A program made the position numbers and the translations under genes. A stretch of DNA of 64,000 bases from the NCBI GenBank assembly GCA_019915015.1, contig JAHBBC010000004.1, forward strand, positions 992,001 through 1,056,000, written 5' to 3'. The notes under the pieces are model-generated. The model had not been told where the DNA came from, ran no database searches, and saw nothing but the letters and a program-made list of their open reading frames with translations. Shown in pieces: positions 11,204-22,600 of the stretch. The first letter of the stretch is position 1, and each line of letters opens with the position of its first letter. The stretch comes from Auriscalpium vulgare (taxonomy: Eukaryota > Basidiomycota > Agaricomycetes > Russulales > Auriscalpiaceae).

Positions 11204-12245
11204 TTTTGGCCAGGTGTGTTGTCATTCGCCGTGCGCGCGCGCCTCTCATCCATCATGCCCTCACAGCTAGTGATACTCGCTCGCAGCGCTCCAGTCGCAA
11301 TCTCGCCTTTGAAGTCGCGGCGATCACGGCGTGTCGCGGGTCCACCACAGGAAGACAGCGTCCACCGGCGCCGCCGTTTGCGTCGTCTGCATCCGCCGAT
11401 GAGCAGCTCAATGTGGAGCGCTTGGTCCGGCTCGTCCTGTGCGTCATCACAGGGGTGACGCAGGAAAGCAAGCGATGGCAGGCTATGTCGCAATCGGCTG
11501 GCCGTCGGTGCTACTACCCGCGATCGACGTGGTGAAGCCATCCAGGAAGGCTGAGCAGACGACAAGGTGTGCTGTCATTGTTCCCGCTCATCGCGTTCCA
11601 TTCTGACAGCCTACGCTACTTTTGTTCGCTGCCGTAGCCCTCACGGCGCCCGCCCGAAGTGTGGTGTAGCCGCGTGCACCGTGCCCATGCTCCGGCGTGG
11701 CCGTCGACGCTGTCTTGTGTCAGGTGTGTTATTTCCCATTGTATCTTGCGGCTGCAGGAATATGCCCATGAACTGGCCCGTTCATTTCAGCTCGCACGCA
11801 CACGTGTCGCTGCAGACCGTGAGGCCCGCGCGGCATCCCCTGCGCCGCTGGTTGTGCTGTCCGCGTTTCAATGCAAACAACGCACGGCGGAGTGGTTCGT
11901 CCGGTCTGTCTTTCGTGGTTGAAAGGCGTGGTGGGAAAGGAAGAATAGCCATGCCAAGGCAGTCGCAGGACTGCAGCCTTGCCTATCAAGCGATGTAACC
12001 GCGCTCTGTCCATGTCGTTCTTGGAGCCAGCTCGCAGGTGAGATGCTCCTTTTCATGCCCGAAGTGCTACCTGATGACGCGGCTCCTTGCAACTTCCAGC
12101 AACTGACGCGATCGAGTCCCACCACTCAACTTCTGCCATCACGGCGTCGCCTCGCGCCGCCATGCCAGCCGTCCGCGCGCCAATACGAGCAGCCCACGTT
12201 GACGAAGTATGGTCTGCGGGTTTAATGGCTGAAAGCGGTGCCAAC
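11204..12245. repeat. Tandem module 1 inside repeated unit
   Basis: About 1.04 kb starting at GCTTTTTGGCCAGGTGTG is repeated at 13012-14064, with an offset of about 1,816-1,819 bases and a few percent differences. The two modules are separated by about 770 bp. Confidence 0.8.
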
Positions 12246-13011
12246 GCGGACTACCCCATCCATTGCAAATGCCATCTTGGGGGCCATTACCGACCACCGG
12301 ACGGCGTCCTTTCGCGCCGCGGCGTTCCGGGCTCGCGTTCCGCCGCAGGTATCCCACAATGCAGTGGGTCATCATTGGCGTCTCGTGCGTGAACGCGGGG
12401 GCACGGCGCCTTCGAGGGATGTGAGCACGTTCGCGGGGAGGGGGCGGTGGTGTAGTAGGTCGAGCAAGATGTGTAGTACCCCAATGAAACCAAAATGAAA
12501 TGCACAGGACTGATGCAATGTGTCCAGGACCAGACCTGGCCCGCATGAGAGTGCTGAGCTGGGGTCTGGCCGGCACGAGCTGGGCTGTTGAGCGGAGAGC
12601 GGGAGCACAGGCTGCGCGGCGCAACGGGCCGAGCGCGCGTGGCCCGCTTTGACACTGTTTGGCCGCCATCAAGCGTCTAGGGCTCGAGTGCTCACAAACT
12701 CAGAGTCAGCACTCAATGTCCATCCAGACTTGCGACCGCAGCCCGCACTGGCACTCCTCCCCGCAGCCTTGAACATGCTCAACCCGGCCTGTCCGGGCGA
12801 AGCAAGCAGAGAGCGCTGTGTGGGTGTGGGAGCCTTGTTCGTGTCGTCTGCCCCGCCGTGCTCCTCCTCCCCATCCCCCGCCCAGGACTTCGCGCCCATG
12901 GACGACGCAGCCAGCAAGATGTCCCAAGAAACCCACGTCTATCATCGTCTATCTCAAATGACGCCGACACGCGGACATCGCTGGTCGTGGCCGCGTGCCT
13001 CGCCGCATCGC

Positions 13012-14064
13012 CATCGCTTTTTGGCCAGGTGTGTTGTCATTCGCCGTGCGCGCGCGCCTCTCATCCATCATGCCCTCACAGCTAGTGATACTCGCTCGCA
13101 GCGCTCCAGTCGCAATCTCGCCTTTGAAGTCGCGGCGATCACGGCGTGTACGTGGGTCCACCACAGGAAGACAGCGTCCACCGGCGCCGCCGTTTGCGTC
13201 GTCTGCTTCCGCCGAAGAGCAGCTCAATGTGGAGCACTTGGTCCGGCTCGTCCTGTGCGTCATCACAGGGGTGACACAGGAAAGCAAGCGATGGCAGGCT
13301 ATGTCGCAATCGGCTGGCCGTCGGTGCTACTACCCGCGATCGACGTGGTGAAGCCATCCAGGAAGGCTGCGCAGACGACAAGGTGTGCTGTCATTTTTCC
13401 CGCTCATCGCGTTCCATTCTGACAGCCTGCGCTACTTTTGTTCGCTGCCGTAGCCCTCACGGCGCCCGCCCGAAGTGTGGTGTAGCCGCGTGCACCGTGC
13501 CCATGCTCCGGCGTGGCCGTCGACGCTGTCTTGTGTTGTGTCAGGTGTGTTATCTCCCATTGTATCTTGCGGCTGCAGGAATATGCCCATGAACTGGCCC
13601 GTTCATTTCAGCTCGCACGCACACGTGTCGCTGCAGACCGTGAGGCCCGCGCGGCATCCCCTGCGCCGCTGGTTGTGCTGTCCGCGTTTAAATACAAACA
13701 GCGCACGGCGGAGTGGTTCGTCCGGTTTGTCTTTCGGTTGAAAGGCGTGGTGGGAAAGGAAGAATAGCCATGCCTAGGCAGTCGCAGGACTGCAGCCTTG
13801 CCTATCAAGCGATGTAACCGCGCTCTGTCCATGTCGTTCTTGGAGCCAGCTCGCAGGTGAGATGCTCCTTTTCATGCCCGCAGTGCTCCCTGATGACGCG
13901 GCTCCTTGCAATTTTCAGCAACTGACGCGATCGAGTCCCACCACTCAACTTCTGCCATCACGGCGTCGCCTCGCGCCGCCATGCCAGCCATTCGCGCGCC
14001 AATACGAGCAGCCCCCGTTGACGAAGTATGGTCTGCGGGTTTAATGGCTGAAAGCGGTGCCAAC
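13012..14064. repeat. Tandem module 2 inside repeated unit
   Basis: Second copy of the roughly 1.04-kb module at 11204-12245. Small differences include the loss of three bases near 13533 relative to module 1 and CAGTGCTCC in place of GAAGTGCTAC near 13880. After this module the two copies diverge completely at about 14075. Confidence 0.8.
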
Positions 14065-14486
14065 GCGGACTACCCCGTCCATCGGCGCCGTGCCGGCCGC
14101 CGGCCCTGCCGTGCCGAACCGCTCGTTGCTGCGGTTGGGGATATCAATCGCGCCCGCGCGGTTGCGGGTGTGCGCGCTGCTCGCGTACTGCCTCCGATTC
14201 GCGACGGTTTCCGGGCAACCACTGCGTCACATAGTGAGTCCCTTTTCTTTATATGTTCTGCACATTTGCGTCGTCGTCGTCGCGTCGTTGTCGCGTCGTT
14301 TCGGACAGTCAGCATCGCTTCGTTCGGGCACTTTCGTTGTGTCACATCGTTCGGTAGCATCCGAGTCTGCATCGCATCGTTCGCCCACATGCTCGTCCCT
14401 CGATTTCCTGTTATCGCACACAGACTGACTCTGTGTGTCATTCCAGCGGTTCCCACACGCATCGACAATGCAATCCGCGATTGGCT

Positions 14487-14995
14487 CTACATTCCGTACA
14501 GTCTGCTGGACCATGACCCCACCGGGAAACATGACCAGCAATTCTTTCTCAACACCGAGGTGGTCTGACTTCGAAGCCACTCGATCGCCCTCGCGAGCGG
14601 CTGATTGATCTCGCGCAGTACTTTCATGCTACTGTCATTGCCGAAGAACGTACGACTGCCCATCATGGTGCTGCGCGTGGTGCGGCACTCCGTCTGCATC
14701 ATCACATCGCATTTTACTTGGTATAAACGTCCTCCCGCACAGGGAACAACGAAAGCCCCCGCGCGATGCGCATCGGCAGACTCTCCCGGTACTCTTTCTC
14801 CTCCACCTCAGCCAATTCGTTGAGAGCTCGCCCCTTCAAATCGACCCACTGGATGACCGGTCCGCCAGTCCATGCTGTGAACGACTGACGGACGCCCATG
14901 CGCTTCAACAACGCATCCACGATATCCGCGACATCCACCATCCCTCCCCGCGCGCTCCACAGCCGAAACCTTCCAAGCAGGGTGCCGTACGACAT
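14487..14995 (-). pseudogene. Unrecognised coding remnant in repeated unit
   Basis: A minus-strand frame starts at 14995 (MSYGTLLGRFRLWSARGGMV), includes AWTGGPVIQWVDLKGRALNE and reads to 14714. It continues upstream of 14705 in a second frame (TMMGSRTFFGNDSSMKVLRE, INQPLARAIEWLR) and after a frame change near 14580 reads KSDHLGVEKELLVMFPGG. The residue pattern looks like genuine protein but I do not know the family. The identical remnant is present at 29194-29702. Confidence 0.4.
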
Positions 14996-16275
14996 TCATT
15001 GTTAAGAAGCTAAAGAGCGCAGCGGCGCTCTGCGGCGACGACGGGAGAAGGGTGGCGTCCAGCGCGATTTTCGCCGGTTGTGGCGACATCCGGTGCCCGG
15101 GGAGGTCGCGCGCCCATGGAGCTCGAGATGGACGACTCACCGCTCTCGTCCATATCTTCCTTGCCCCGGCACATTGCCTCTCTCGCCGCCTACCCACCGT
15201 ACGCCACTCCCAGCCCGCCGTCATCGGGTTACGCTGAGCCACCTGGCATGCACACCGAGGCTGGCGTAACAAAGCTAGGCACAGGAGGAACGAGTCCTGA
15301 TGTTCCAGTCAACCTGACTTCGCTCGCATGGATTAGCTCTCCTCCGCGATCTTGTACTCGACGCATCGACGTGTGTCGAAACGAGAGGAGGGAGTAGTCT
15401 CTGCAGATCCAGCCTCGAGAGGTCTTCCCTCGATGGCTACGTTGCGCATGTCTACATCGCGACGACTCTTGGATATGTAGGTCTACATCTCTCCGCCGCG
15501 TAACAGGGCCAGACACAGAAGGACGGAATCTCTTGGTCCGCGCAACGATCCGCTAAAAGAGTAGATCGAGCGCCTGAAGGCCGACGTCACTCGCAAGAGC
15601 TCTGACACCAACCAGTACACCAATCACGTCCGATAGTAGCGTGTCTCGTCAACGCCCGTGATTTCAGTGGATTGGCACGTCATATTCAACTTCCCGCTGA
15701 GGTATGTCATGCTTCACTGTTATGGAGACCTGTAAGGTGACCGTGCGTGAAGTTGTAGCGCCTCCTGGACGCCGTCCACACTGGGATTCGCTCTGGACGC
15801 TCCCCCAGAACGCCCCTCTCTTGGACGTCGTCAACAAGCCAACGACCTCCACCAGGCCGCGCGCTGGACACCCTGCGCGAAACGTGAAACGTGTGATGTA
15901 TACCAACTACGCTACGTAAGCAGCTCAGGCAGGACCTCGTTGGTACAAAGTAACAAAACAACAGACAATTACGAATGCAACAAAGGGCGAATGTGAGCCA
16001 AATCGCACATTTGCAGCCCTCTCCCGAAAAGCCACGTGATTGGTTTGGACGCCCCAGACAGGCCACGCGATCGCTCATGACGCCCCAGACAGGCCACCAA
16101 GTTCCTCTGGACGTGCTCGGCGGCACGTCGCGTCTCCCTAGACGTCTCCGACATATATATCTTAGTTGGGTGCGCATGCCTAGCCTCATGTGTTGCGCAT
16201 AGCAAAATCACTATCTACGTACTTCAAGCACTGCCGTCCTGGCCATGGATCAGCGTGCTTTAGGTTAGACGTGGC

Positions 16276-16686
16276 GTGGGCACCGCGGAGGCACTCATGG
16301 ACGTCAAAGACAAGCCACAGCGTGGTTCGCGCCGGCGCGCTCGGCAGGCCCGCATCGCCCTCGGCATATCGGAGACGGACGAGGATTGTCCCCATCTGAA
16401 GGAGGACATCAAGAGTTTCACGGTGTACACCGCGGATGCGAAGCTCGGAGAGAGCAGGCGCCAGACGTCTTGGATTTGGTTGAAGTTCGAGAACTTTGCG
16501 TCGAAGAACAAGTCGTTGAGCACGTGGACCAGAAGCGGTATGTCTTTTCACCTGTCGATTGGCGGCGCAGCTCACATTCGCGTCGGTTTTAGCTCTGAAG
16601 GCGCTCTGCTTCCGGCGGATATCGCTCTACAAGCGGTGGAAGAGAATTTGCTCGTGCACGAAGAAATGGGGTCGTCGTACATCTGA
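16276..16686 (+). pseudogene. Unrecognised coding remnant (136 codons) in repeated unit
   Basis: The frame reads RARQARIALGISETDEDCPH, LKEDIKSFTVYTADAKLGES and SWIWLKFENFASKNKSLST before a likely frame change. A neighbouring frame continues with DQKRYVFSPVDWRRS, and the first frame resumes with SSEGALLPADIALQAVEENL. This looks like a frame-damaged coding exon of an unknown family. The duplicate lies at 30983-31393, with Y to D near its C-terminus. Confidence 0.4.
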
Positions 16687-19062
16687 GCACTTCCAGGCTT
16701 CCTAGCGGGACACTGCGCCCAAGTCCGGCGGGGGCGACCCAGGACGCGCGGCGTACGCGAGGAGGTGCGTTTTATTTGACAGTCGATGGAATAATACGGC
16801 TAATGCGGCCTGGTCAGCAGGTGATGAATGTCCTCGATTCGATTTCTGGCCAGATCGAGCGACAACGTCGATCCCGACGACGTGGACGTTAGTGCTGCAC
16901 AGAGCTGGTCAACGAAACGAGCAAGATTACGCAGCCGGTGTCGCTCTGAAAAACGCTGTGAGGCCCAGGGTGCGTATGACCGTCTCCTTCTGTGAAAAGA
17001 CACTGATCGACCTTCGCCTGGCAAGACGGGACCCGGCCTGCTTGCCCTTCACTCTCCTCAAAAGGCCGGCAGCGTTGCCGCCTGTTCGTTCCTCCGCGGT
17101 ATGCAGAGCTGGACACCTCGGTCGATACCCACCGTCACGCTCGCCGGTATCCCGCCCCGGCGGTGAACGCGCGGGGTCCATGGACGCGTATGCGTGCGTG
17201 TGTGGAGCGGGCGGGCGGGCGAGGAATGGGAGAGGAACGCTCGCAGTTGTATGGCGTGCCAGATGCTTAGGAGTCGACGGTAGGAACATCGCTGCCCATA
17301 TACCGACCATCTCAACTCCTTCCACCGCTCAAAGTTGGGGTCAGCCTGTCAGGGGATTCAATGCCTACTTGCAGCTTCCCAGCCGGCGAGCCGCCCTTGC
17401 CGCAGCCAAAAAGCCGCTCCAGCGCCAGCCGCGATCACATCGCCATCAACCTCGACGAGCCCCACTGTATTCTCGACCGAAATTCCATCCATTCCTCTTG
17501 CCTCTGCACCAGCGGCAGCGATTCCCGATGCGCCGACAAATAGTCCCGATTTCTCTCTGCCATCTGTGGCCTCCGCTACGGCAGCGTCGGGCAGGGCGAA
17601 CCATCTACCACCTTTATCGCGCAAAATCGGAGAAGGCATTGGCATCGATCGAGCGGCTGCGAGGAACTTTCAATGCCCAACATCGGTCAGACTTGAGCTA
17701 TGATCTAGTCTTCGTGGAACGACCTTTGTACCGACATCTATACCGACATCTCTACCGACTCGCTGGAGCAATATCTACCCATGATGAGGCCACGGTCTGC
17801 CTGGCGGCAACTGGCTCAGTTAAGACGACCCAAATCTTTGAGCCGACCATTTTTCCAGAGGACAAGGCATCTCTCGCAACGTTGTCTGCTAGCCACGCCG
17901 CTGGTCGACCGCGTAGGCAAGGAGTGGGGCCAAGTTTTGGGGCGGGTCTATCGGGTGCCAAGTCCGGTTCAAAGTCAAGCCCCCAGAAGGGCATGGGTCC
18001 GTCAGGTTCTGCACGAGTTCCTGCGTCGTATGCAGATCGCCCTCCAGGAAGGCAGCTTGAGCTGGGATAAACCTGGGCGACGCGACGCACGTTATGGTCG
18101 ACAAGGTGCACGAGCGCGACGCCGATATCCTGCCGGTCGCTTCCAGGCGCTTGCCTGCCGACAGCAGTTAGGCAAAGGGGGAAGCCCATCAAGTCGTTCT
18201 CATGAGCGCTACCATCAATCCACCACTGTACTTTGGCCAAGAACCCATTCGCCCACAGTGCCTTCGCGGGCTTCGCGCATCGAGGCGTGGATGTGCGGGC
18301 GGACGCTCTCTTCGACAAGTGTACTTCACTGTACTATACACTCAATAATGTAGCTATATGCTCCGTAGCGATCGAGCTCGTCGGCGTCAACAGTGACGGC
18401 GCCGAGCGCGACAGTGAGCTCGATCGTAGGAGCTTTAACAAGATCGGGTCATAACATTCGTATTATACTGGCCCTTTGTATACGCTAATGTAATATGACG
18501 GCCATAATAGCCGAACTGGAGGAGCTACATGAGCTCGTCGTGTGCCGTGTTGACGGCATCACCGGACGAGCTCAGATGAAGGCGCGCATAAAGCGCGTGC
18601 GCAGTCCACCACGTCTTGTCTATATGACGTGGCCTGCAAAATCCCGAGGGCCTGGGTTGCATAGTGAGGGCAGGGCGGGCTCGTCGGCGTCGGCATCGGC
18701 AGCCTCGGCGGGCGGACATGTATAAGCTACTCTGTGCGGAATTTGAGGCCCGTTCGATCCATAACGAAGCGGAGGTCGAGCTCACCATTAGTGACAATGT
18801 CGGCATCCGCAGAAGGTGAAGGGGAAGCGGCGCACAAAAAGCGCACCATTCACTGACCAGGGGCTTCAAACATCATGTGGCATGCCAAGTTGTGGGGCTA
18901 CGGGGCGCACAGTGGCTGCGGGAGGTGAGCTCGTCGTCGAGACCGGCGAGCGTGCGCCCGCCACAGCGGTGAAGGGCGGCGGCAAGCACAACTACCTGAA
19001 AGAGAAGATGACACATGGATGCGGGAGCATGATGGCATCCTTGGGCAAGTAGTTGTGCTGGC

Positions 19063-19133
19063 AGCTATTCTGCTTACAGAACAGAACGACTGTCTTCTGT
19101 GGTAAGGTCAGCCACGGAGACTAGCTATTCTGC
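19063..19133 (+). mobile_element. Mini-insertion copy 2 (49 bp plus 11-bp direct repeats)
   Basis: A 49-bp block (19074-19122) is flanked by perfect 11-bp direct repeats AGCTATTCTGC (19063-19073 and 19123-19133). The block contains CAGAACGACTGTCTTCTG and AAGGTCAGCCACGGAGACT, shared with the copies at 7488, 37361 and 49476. The direct repeats have the form of a target-site duplication. Confidence 0.75.
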
Positions 19134-19504
19134 ACGCTATTTTGCAAAGGGGGTTTAACTAAGCACATCATGCTTCAGCTAGCGCGTCAGCTCGCACGAA
19201 CACCGTGCTATATAGGGCGCGTATAGTGGGAACGTTGGAGTAGCCTCCATGGCCGATCGCAGACAAGCAGCCGCAGGGATCGCAGACAGGCAGCCGCAGG
19301 CAGATAGAGGACGAGAGACGAACAGGAGTCGGAGAGAGAGAGACGAGCCGGAGAGTCAATGAGCAGGGAGACGGAGGAGAGGGTATCAGGAGTCCCAGGG
19401 AGTTCCGGGGGACCGTACGCATGATGGACGCGCGCGCGCGCTTGCCAGCACATCATCACCTTCGTTCGTGACCGGTGACCTCCCGACCCGCGAGACGGGT
19501 CCAA

Positions 19505-19566
19505 CGTGAGGTGAGGATAGGATTAGATAACCACCTGCAGGGGTCCCATTGAGGAACAGACCAGGC
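19505..19566 (-). repeat. Dispersed repeat, inverted copy of 7001-7062
   Basis: The reverse complement reads through TCAATGGGACCCCTGCAGG and TTATCTAATCCTATCC, matching 7001-7062 with a few mismatches. It lacks the expanded ATCCT tail. Confidence 0.7.
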
Positions 19567-20183
19567 TTCCGCGCTACGTAGACGGCATTGTGCCGGATTT
19601 TGAGCCGGCGGGTCGTGGCATGTTGTACTGACTCAAAGCAAACTCAAAGCGCCTTTTGCCCGTCCATCCCTTTGAACGGCTGTGACATGATCCATGATCC
19701 ATGACTGAATAATATCTTTGTGACTCGAGGCTATGTAATACACGGCTGAATAACCGCATTGTGACTCGAGGCTAATAGTAAAACAAGGGGAATCGTGGCG
19801 CGATTGACTCCTTTCGCCATTCAGAATTTCACGCTAGTTGTGGCTCGTTCGTCTAGAGATATAAAACCGAAGGCGGATATATGGTGCGTCAATAACTGGC
19901 TGAAACTCTCAATCGCTACGCTCTCATTTCGCAATGCATGTCTTCCGTCGGCCCCCACCAAAACCGTTCACCGCCGACAGATTTCGGATACGTGCAGCCG
20001 AAGGGTCTGCGGGAGGACTCACGCGGCGTACCCCCACGTCCTCTGACAGGACCCCCACGTCCTCTGGCAGGACGGGAACATCGGGGAGTACTTCCAAGGT
20101 TTGAAAACTATCGCTTTCCCCACACTCAAACTAATCTTGCTGGGCGATAGGACGGCACCTCTGTTCAAGCTTCCCAGGAGCGA

Positions 20184-21689
20184 TTGCCGGATGCCGGAAA
20201 CAGTCTCGGAGGTGGCCAATGGCGGCCTCGTTTTTCTTGGTTCCTCGTCATGACCGCATTCATCTTCCTGAACCACTTCCTCACCAATGTCGCTCGGTCC
20301 ACCGAACCAAGTCTGGCCTGTTACCTACCTCCGCGCGTGTCATCTTACGTGCTGTCAAGGGAGGCTCGCTGTGTTATACTTACAGCGGTATCTGAATCTC
20401 CAGACTCTGTCTCGTTCTCGCCGTCTACCGGTGAATCCGTAGCCGATGCTTTTCGTGAGGGTATGCAACGATCCGCTAATTCCGTCAAGCATGCTACTAC
20501 GCCGACATCCGTGATTCAGCCGCACAGTTACAACTCAGATTCTGTGGAGGTACCAAGTTCTACACCAAGACCTGCCATGCCCGCCGTTGCTCCAAGCACT
20601 ACGGGTCTGGAATTCTCGTCGCCTCTTGAAGACTCGCCCTCTTTCCATACCGACGACGCCTCGGGCGCCCCTAGCAATGCAGTGACGCTTCAAACGACAT
20701 CGCAGGCTGTCAGGCCAAATTCCAACGTCGTCGAGGGCGAGGGCGAGGGCGAGGGCAAGGGCGAGGGCGAGGGCGAGGGCGAGGGCGACGAAGAGGGCGA
20801 CGAAGAGGGCGAGGGTGGCTCAGGGTCCATTCCAAGTGCCGTCTCTGCACATCCCCATCCGATCTTATCGGTCATGCTCGAGCTTGCCTCGAGTCCGACC
20901 GTCGTCACGCATCTTGACTCTGCGCCCAACGGCGACGGTGACGGCGGGGGTGGGGGCGGGGCCGAGGGCATGGGCGGGGCTGAGGGTGGCTCGGGGTCGA
21001 TGCCAATTGTTAGCGCCGTCTCTGCACATCCCCATCTATCGGCCACGCTTGCGCTTGTCACCAGTCCCACCTCCGTCACGCATATGGACTCTGCATCCGA
21101 CGGCAAGCCCAGCCCAGCCCCCGCTCTTTCTACCGTCAATTTTGCAGAGATTTCCTTGGGAGCTATGGTCTTGCCGGAGATGGTCAAGCCGCCACCTTCG
21201 CGGTCGCCATTCAAACGGGGTTCGAATCCAATCGCCGTTCTCAGCGACGATCAAGACACATGTTGGGAGTTTGCAGGTGGCCAAGGCACCGTTGGGATCG
21301 CGCTTTCGCAGGAGCACGTCGTCCTTGACCACTTCGTCATCCGCTCTGTCACGTCGCCGGCCAATGACACCAGCCCAAGAGCGCCGCGGAGCGTCATCGT
21401 CTGGGGGCTTCTGGATGGTCTCAAAAACAGTTATAAGCTTTTACAGCACCCAGGAGAAGCACTGGCCGCAGCAAATGGTGTTCCTGCCTTTCCGCTTAGC
21501 GCTTTCGGCGATTACTTCCCTTTGGCCCAATTCGAATTTGACCCCCAATCCCCGCGCGACCACCTTCTTTCGGAGCACATTCAATCCTGGGATCTTGACT
21601 GGGCGGTAGTTGTCGTGGACGTTAGAAGCAATTGGGGAGCGGACTCGACCGTCATTTGCCACGTTGGTGTTCATGGTACTAGTAGATAG
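20184..21689 (+). CDS. SUN-domain protein
   Basis: Single-exon frame of 501 residues. SUN proteins sit in the inner nuclear envelope (or in the ER) and form the lumenal half of bridges across the nuclear envelope. Seen: a short N-terminal stretch followed by one hydrophobic segment at about residues 17-33 (FSWFLVMTAFIFLNHFL), consistent with one membrane pass; a long Ser/Pro/Thr-rich linker; a Gly-Glu repeat at about residues 180-210; and a C-terminal SUN domain from about residue 317 (NFAEISLGAMVLPEM), with CWEFAGGQGTVGIALSQEHV, APRSVIVWGLLDG, FPLAQFEFDP and the terminal VDVRSNWGADSTVICHVGVH. The aromatic/Cys start and the closing SNWG...C...VHG pattern are hallmarks of the fold. The region is otherwise repeat-rich, so whether the gene is expressed is unknown. 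Confidence 0.75.
   Translation: MPDAGNSLGGGQWRPRFSWFLVMTAFIFLNHFLTNVARSTEPSLACYLPPRVSSYVLSREARCVILTAVSESPDSVSFSPSTGESVADAFREGMQRSANSVKHATTPTSVIQPHSYNSDSVEVPSSTPRPAMPAVAPSTTGLEFSSPLEDSPSFHTDDASGAPSNAVTLQTTSQAVRPNSNVVEGEGEGEGKGEGEGEGEGDEEGDEEGEGGSGSIPSAVSAHPHPILSVMLELASSPTVVTHLDSAPNGDGDGGGGGGAEGMGGAEGGSGSMPIVSAVSAHPHLSATLALVTSPTSVTHMDSASDGKPSPAPALSTVNFAEISLGAMVLPEMVKPPPSRSPFKRGSNPIAVLSDDQDTCWEFAGGQGTVGIALSQEHVVLDHFVIRSVTSPANDTSPRAPRSVIVWGLLDGLKNSYKLLQHPGEALAAANGVPAFPLSAFGDYFPLAQFEFDPQSPRDHLLSEHIQSWDLDWAVVVVDVRSNWGADSTVICHVGVHGTSR
20726..20816 (+). repeat. (GAGGGC)n hexanucleotide repeat inside the SUN gene
   Basis: About fourteen hexanucleotide units, mostly GAGGGC with a few GAAGAGGGC-type variants, encode an alternating Gly-Glu stretch in the linker of the SUN protein. 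The reading frame is kept. Confidence 0.9.
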
Positions 21690-22077
21690 TTATGAATATG
21701 GTCACGAGTGCAGGCTTGCTCGACACTTTATTATACCAAGCAATCATTTTGTAGCTGTGACGGAACGAGTGGACAAATTTCTCCAGAGTTTGAAGGATAA
21801 CCAAAATTTCAAGAAACCAGGCAAAATATCTGTACCTGGTCTCATCGGGATTTATGCTGGCATTGGCAAAGGTATATCCCATGAATGTGCCGTGGTCTTT
21901 AGAGATCCGATTCAGCCGAAGCATGCCTGCACGTCCAGAACGCCGTAACCAGGCCTTTACGAAGCCCACCTCTAGCCGACTACAATCCTCTACAAGTAGC
22001 GGCCTCGTGCAACTATGCGCTCCCGAAACTTTACTTGGCCATAGGAGAGCGTACTACTACTAGGAGACGCCGCTGTG
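21690..22077. other. No gene seen
   Basis: Spacer downstream of the SUN gene. A 96-codon minus frame (21679-21969) contains no motif I recognise. Confidence 0.45.
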
Positions 22078-22600
22078 GCCCGCTTTGACACTGTTTGGCC
22101 AAGCTCGGTTGACTAGCACTCTCAGCCTGGCTCTGGCTACTTACTCAGTACTCAGTACTCAACGTCCATCCAGAGTTGCGACCGCACTCACCCGGCCTGT
22201 CCGGGCGCAGCAAGCAGAGAGCCTTGTGCGGGAGCCTTGCAATTGTTCGTTTCGTCTGCCCCGCCCTACTTCTCCTCGCCATATCCTCCCCCGGGCGTTC
22301 GCGCCCATGGACGACGCAGCCATCCAGATGGCATCCACTTGGCATCCCCATCATCGTCCTCTTGAAATGATTGCCGACGCGTAGCCGCGCTAGCAGTGGC
22401 CGTGTCGGCGCAATCGTCGTCGCTTTTGACGCGCACGCCTCACTCATCATGCCCTCAATCTCAGCAAGTGATACTCGCTGGCAGCGGTCCAGTCGCACAC
22501 TTGCCGCCGTCCCCCCGCCGCCGCCGTTTGTGCTGTCTGCGTCCGCCGACGAGCTGAGCCTACTGTGGAATGCCTGTTCCGGTTCCTTTCGTGCGGCATC
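22078..22600 (+). repeat. Diverged relative of 12641-13260 of the repeated unit
   Basis: It begins with GCCCGCTTTGACACTGTTTG, as at 12641. It then keeps the same order of shared blocks (ACTCAACGTCCATCCAGA-like, GGCCTGTCCGGGCG, GCGCCCATGGACGACGCAGC, CCCTCA...GTGATACTCGCT) with many substitutions and gaps. It is an older copy of the same repeat family. Confidence 0.75.

Larger units (their letters stand above)
10574..17128. repeat. Large repeated unit, copy 1 (full length, 6.55 kb)
   Basis: Bases 10574-13239 recur at 40454-43119 and bases 12066-17128 recur at 26773-31835, all in the same orientation and nearly identical by eye (isolated mismatches such as G/A at 12392/27099 and T/C at 15270/29977). 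This is the only copy that contains both parts. Diverged pieces also occur at 1945-2095, 22078-22600 and 33610-34173. No terminal inverted repeat, LTR or target duplication was recognised, so it may be a transposon, a segmental duplication, or both. Confidence 0.9.
17129..20183. other. No recognisable gene; small repeats only
   Basis: Several long frames overlap here on both strands (for example 16892-18070 + and 17752-18318 -), but none shows a family motif and they cover one another. Visible structure: about three 12-bp units of the type TATACCGACATC near 17729-17760, a short insertion at 19063-19133, an inverted dispersed repeat at 19505-19566, a direct repeat of TTGTGACTCGAGGCTA at about 19717 and 19757, and a 21-bp tandem pair at about 20031-20072. 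Confidence 0.5.

Noticed and set aside
10574..17128. LTR retrotransposon as explanation of the large repeated unit
   Set aside because: No reverse transcriptase, integrase or protease motif and no pair of direct terminal repeats was found. The internal tandem module is not terminal.
16892..18070. A 392-codon plus frame starting inside the repeated unit
   Set aside because: The frame in copy 2 of the unit ends soon after the unit does, the residues show no domain, and several other frames overlap it. It runs across a repeat boundary, which argues against a single real gene.
21215..21240. GGTTCGAATCC, resembling a tRNA B box
   Set aside because: It lies inside the SUN-domain reading frame, there is no A box or cloverleaf around it, and no terminator T run follows.
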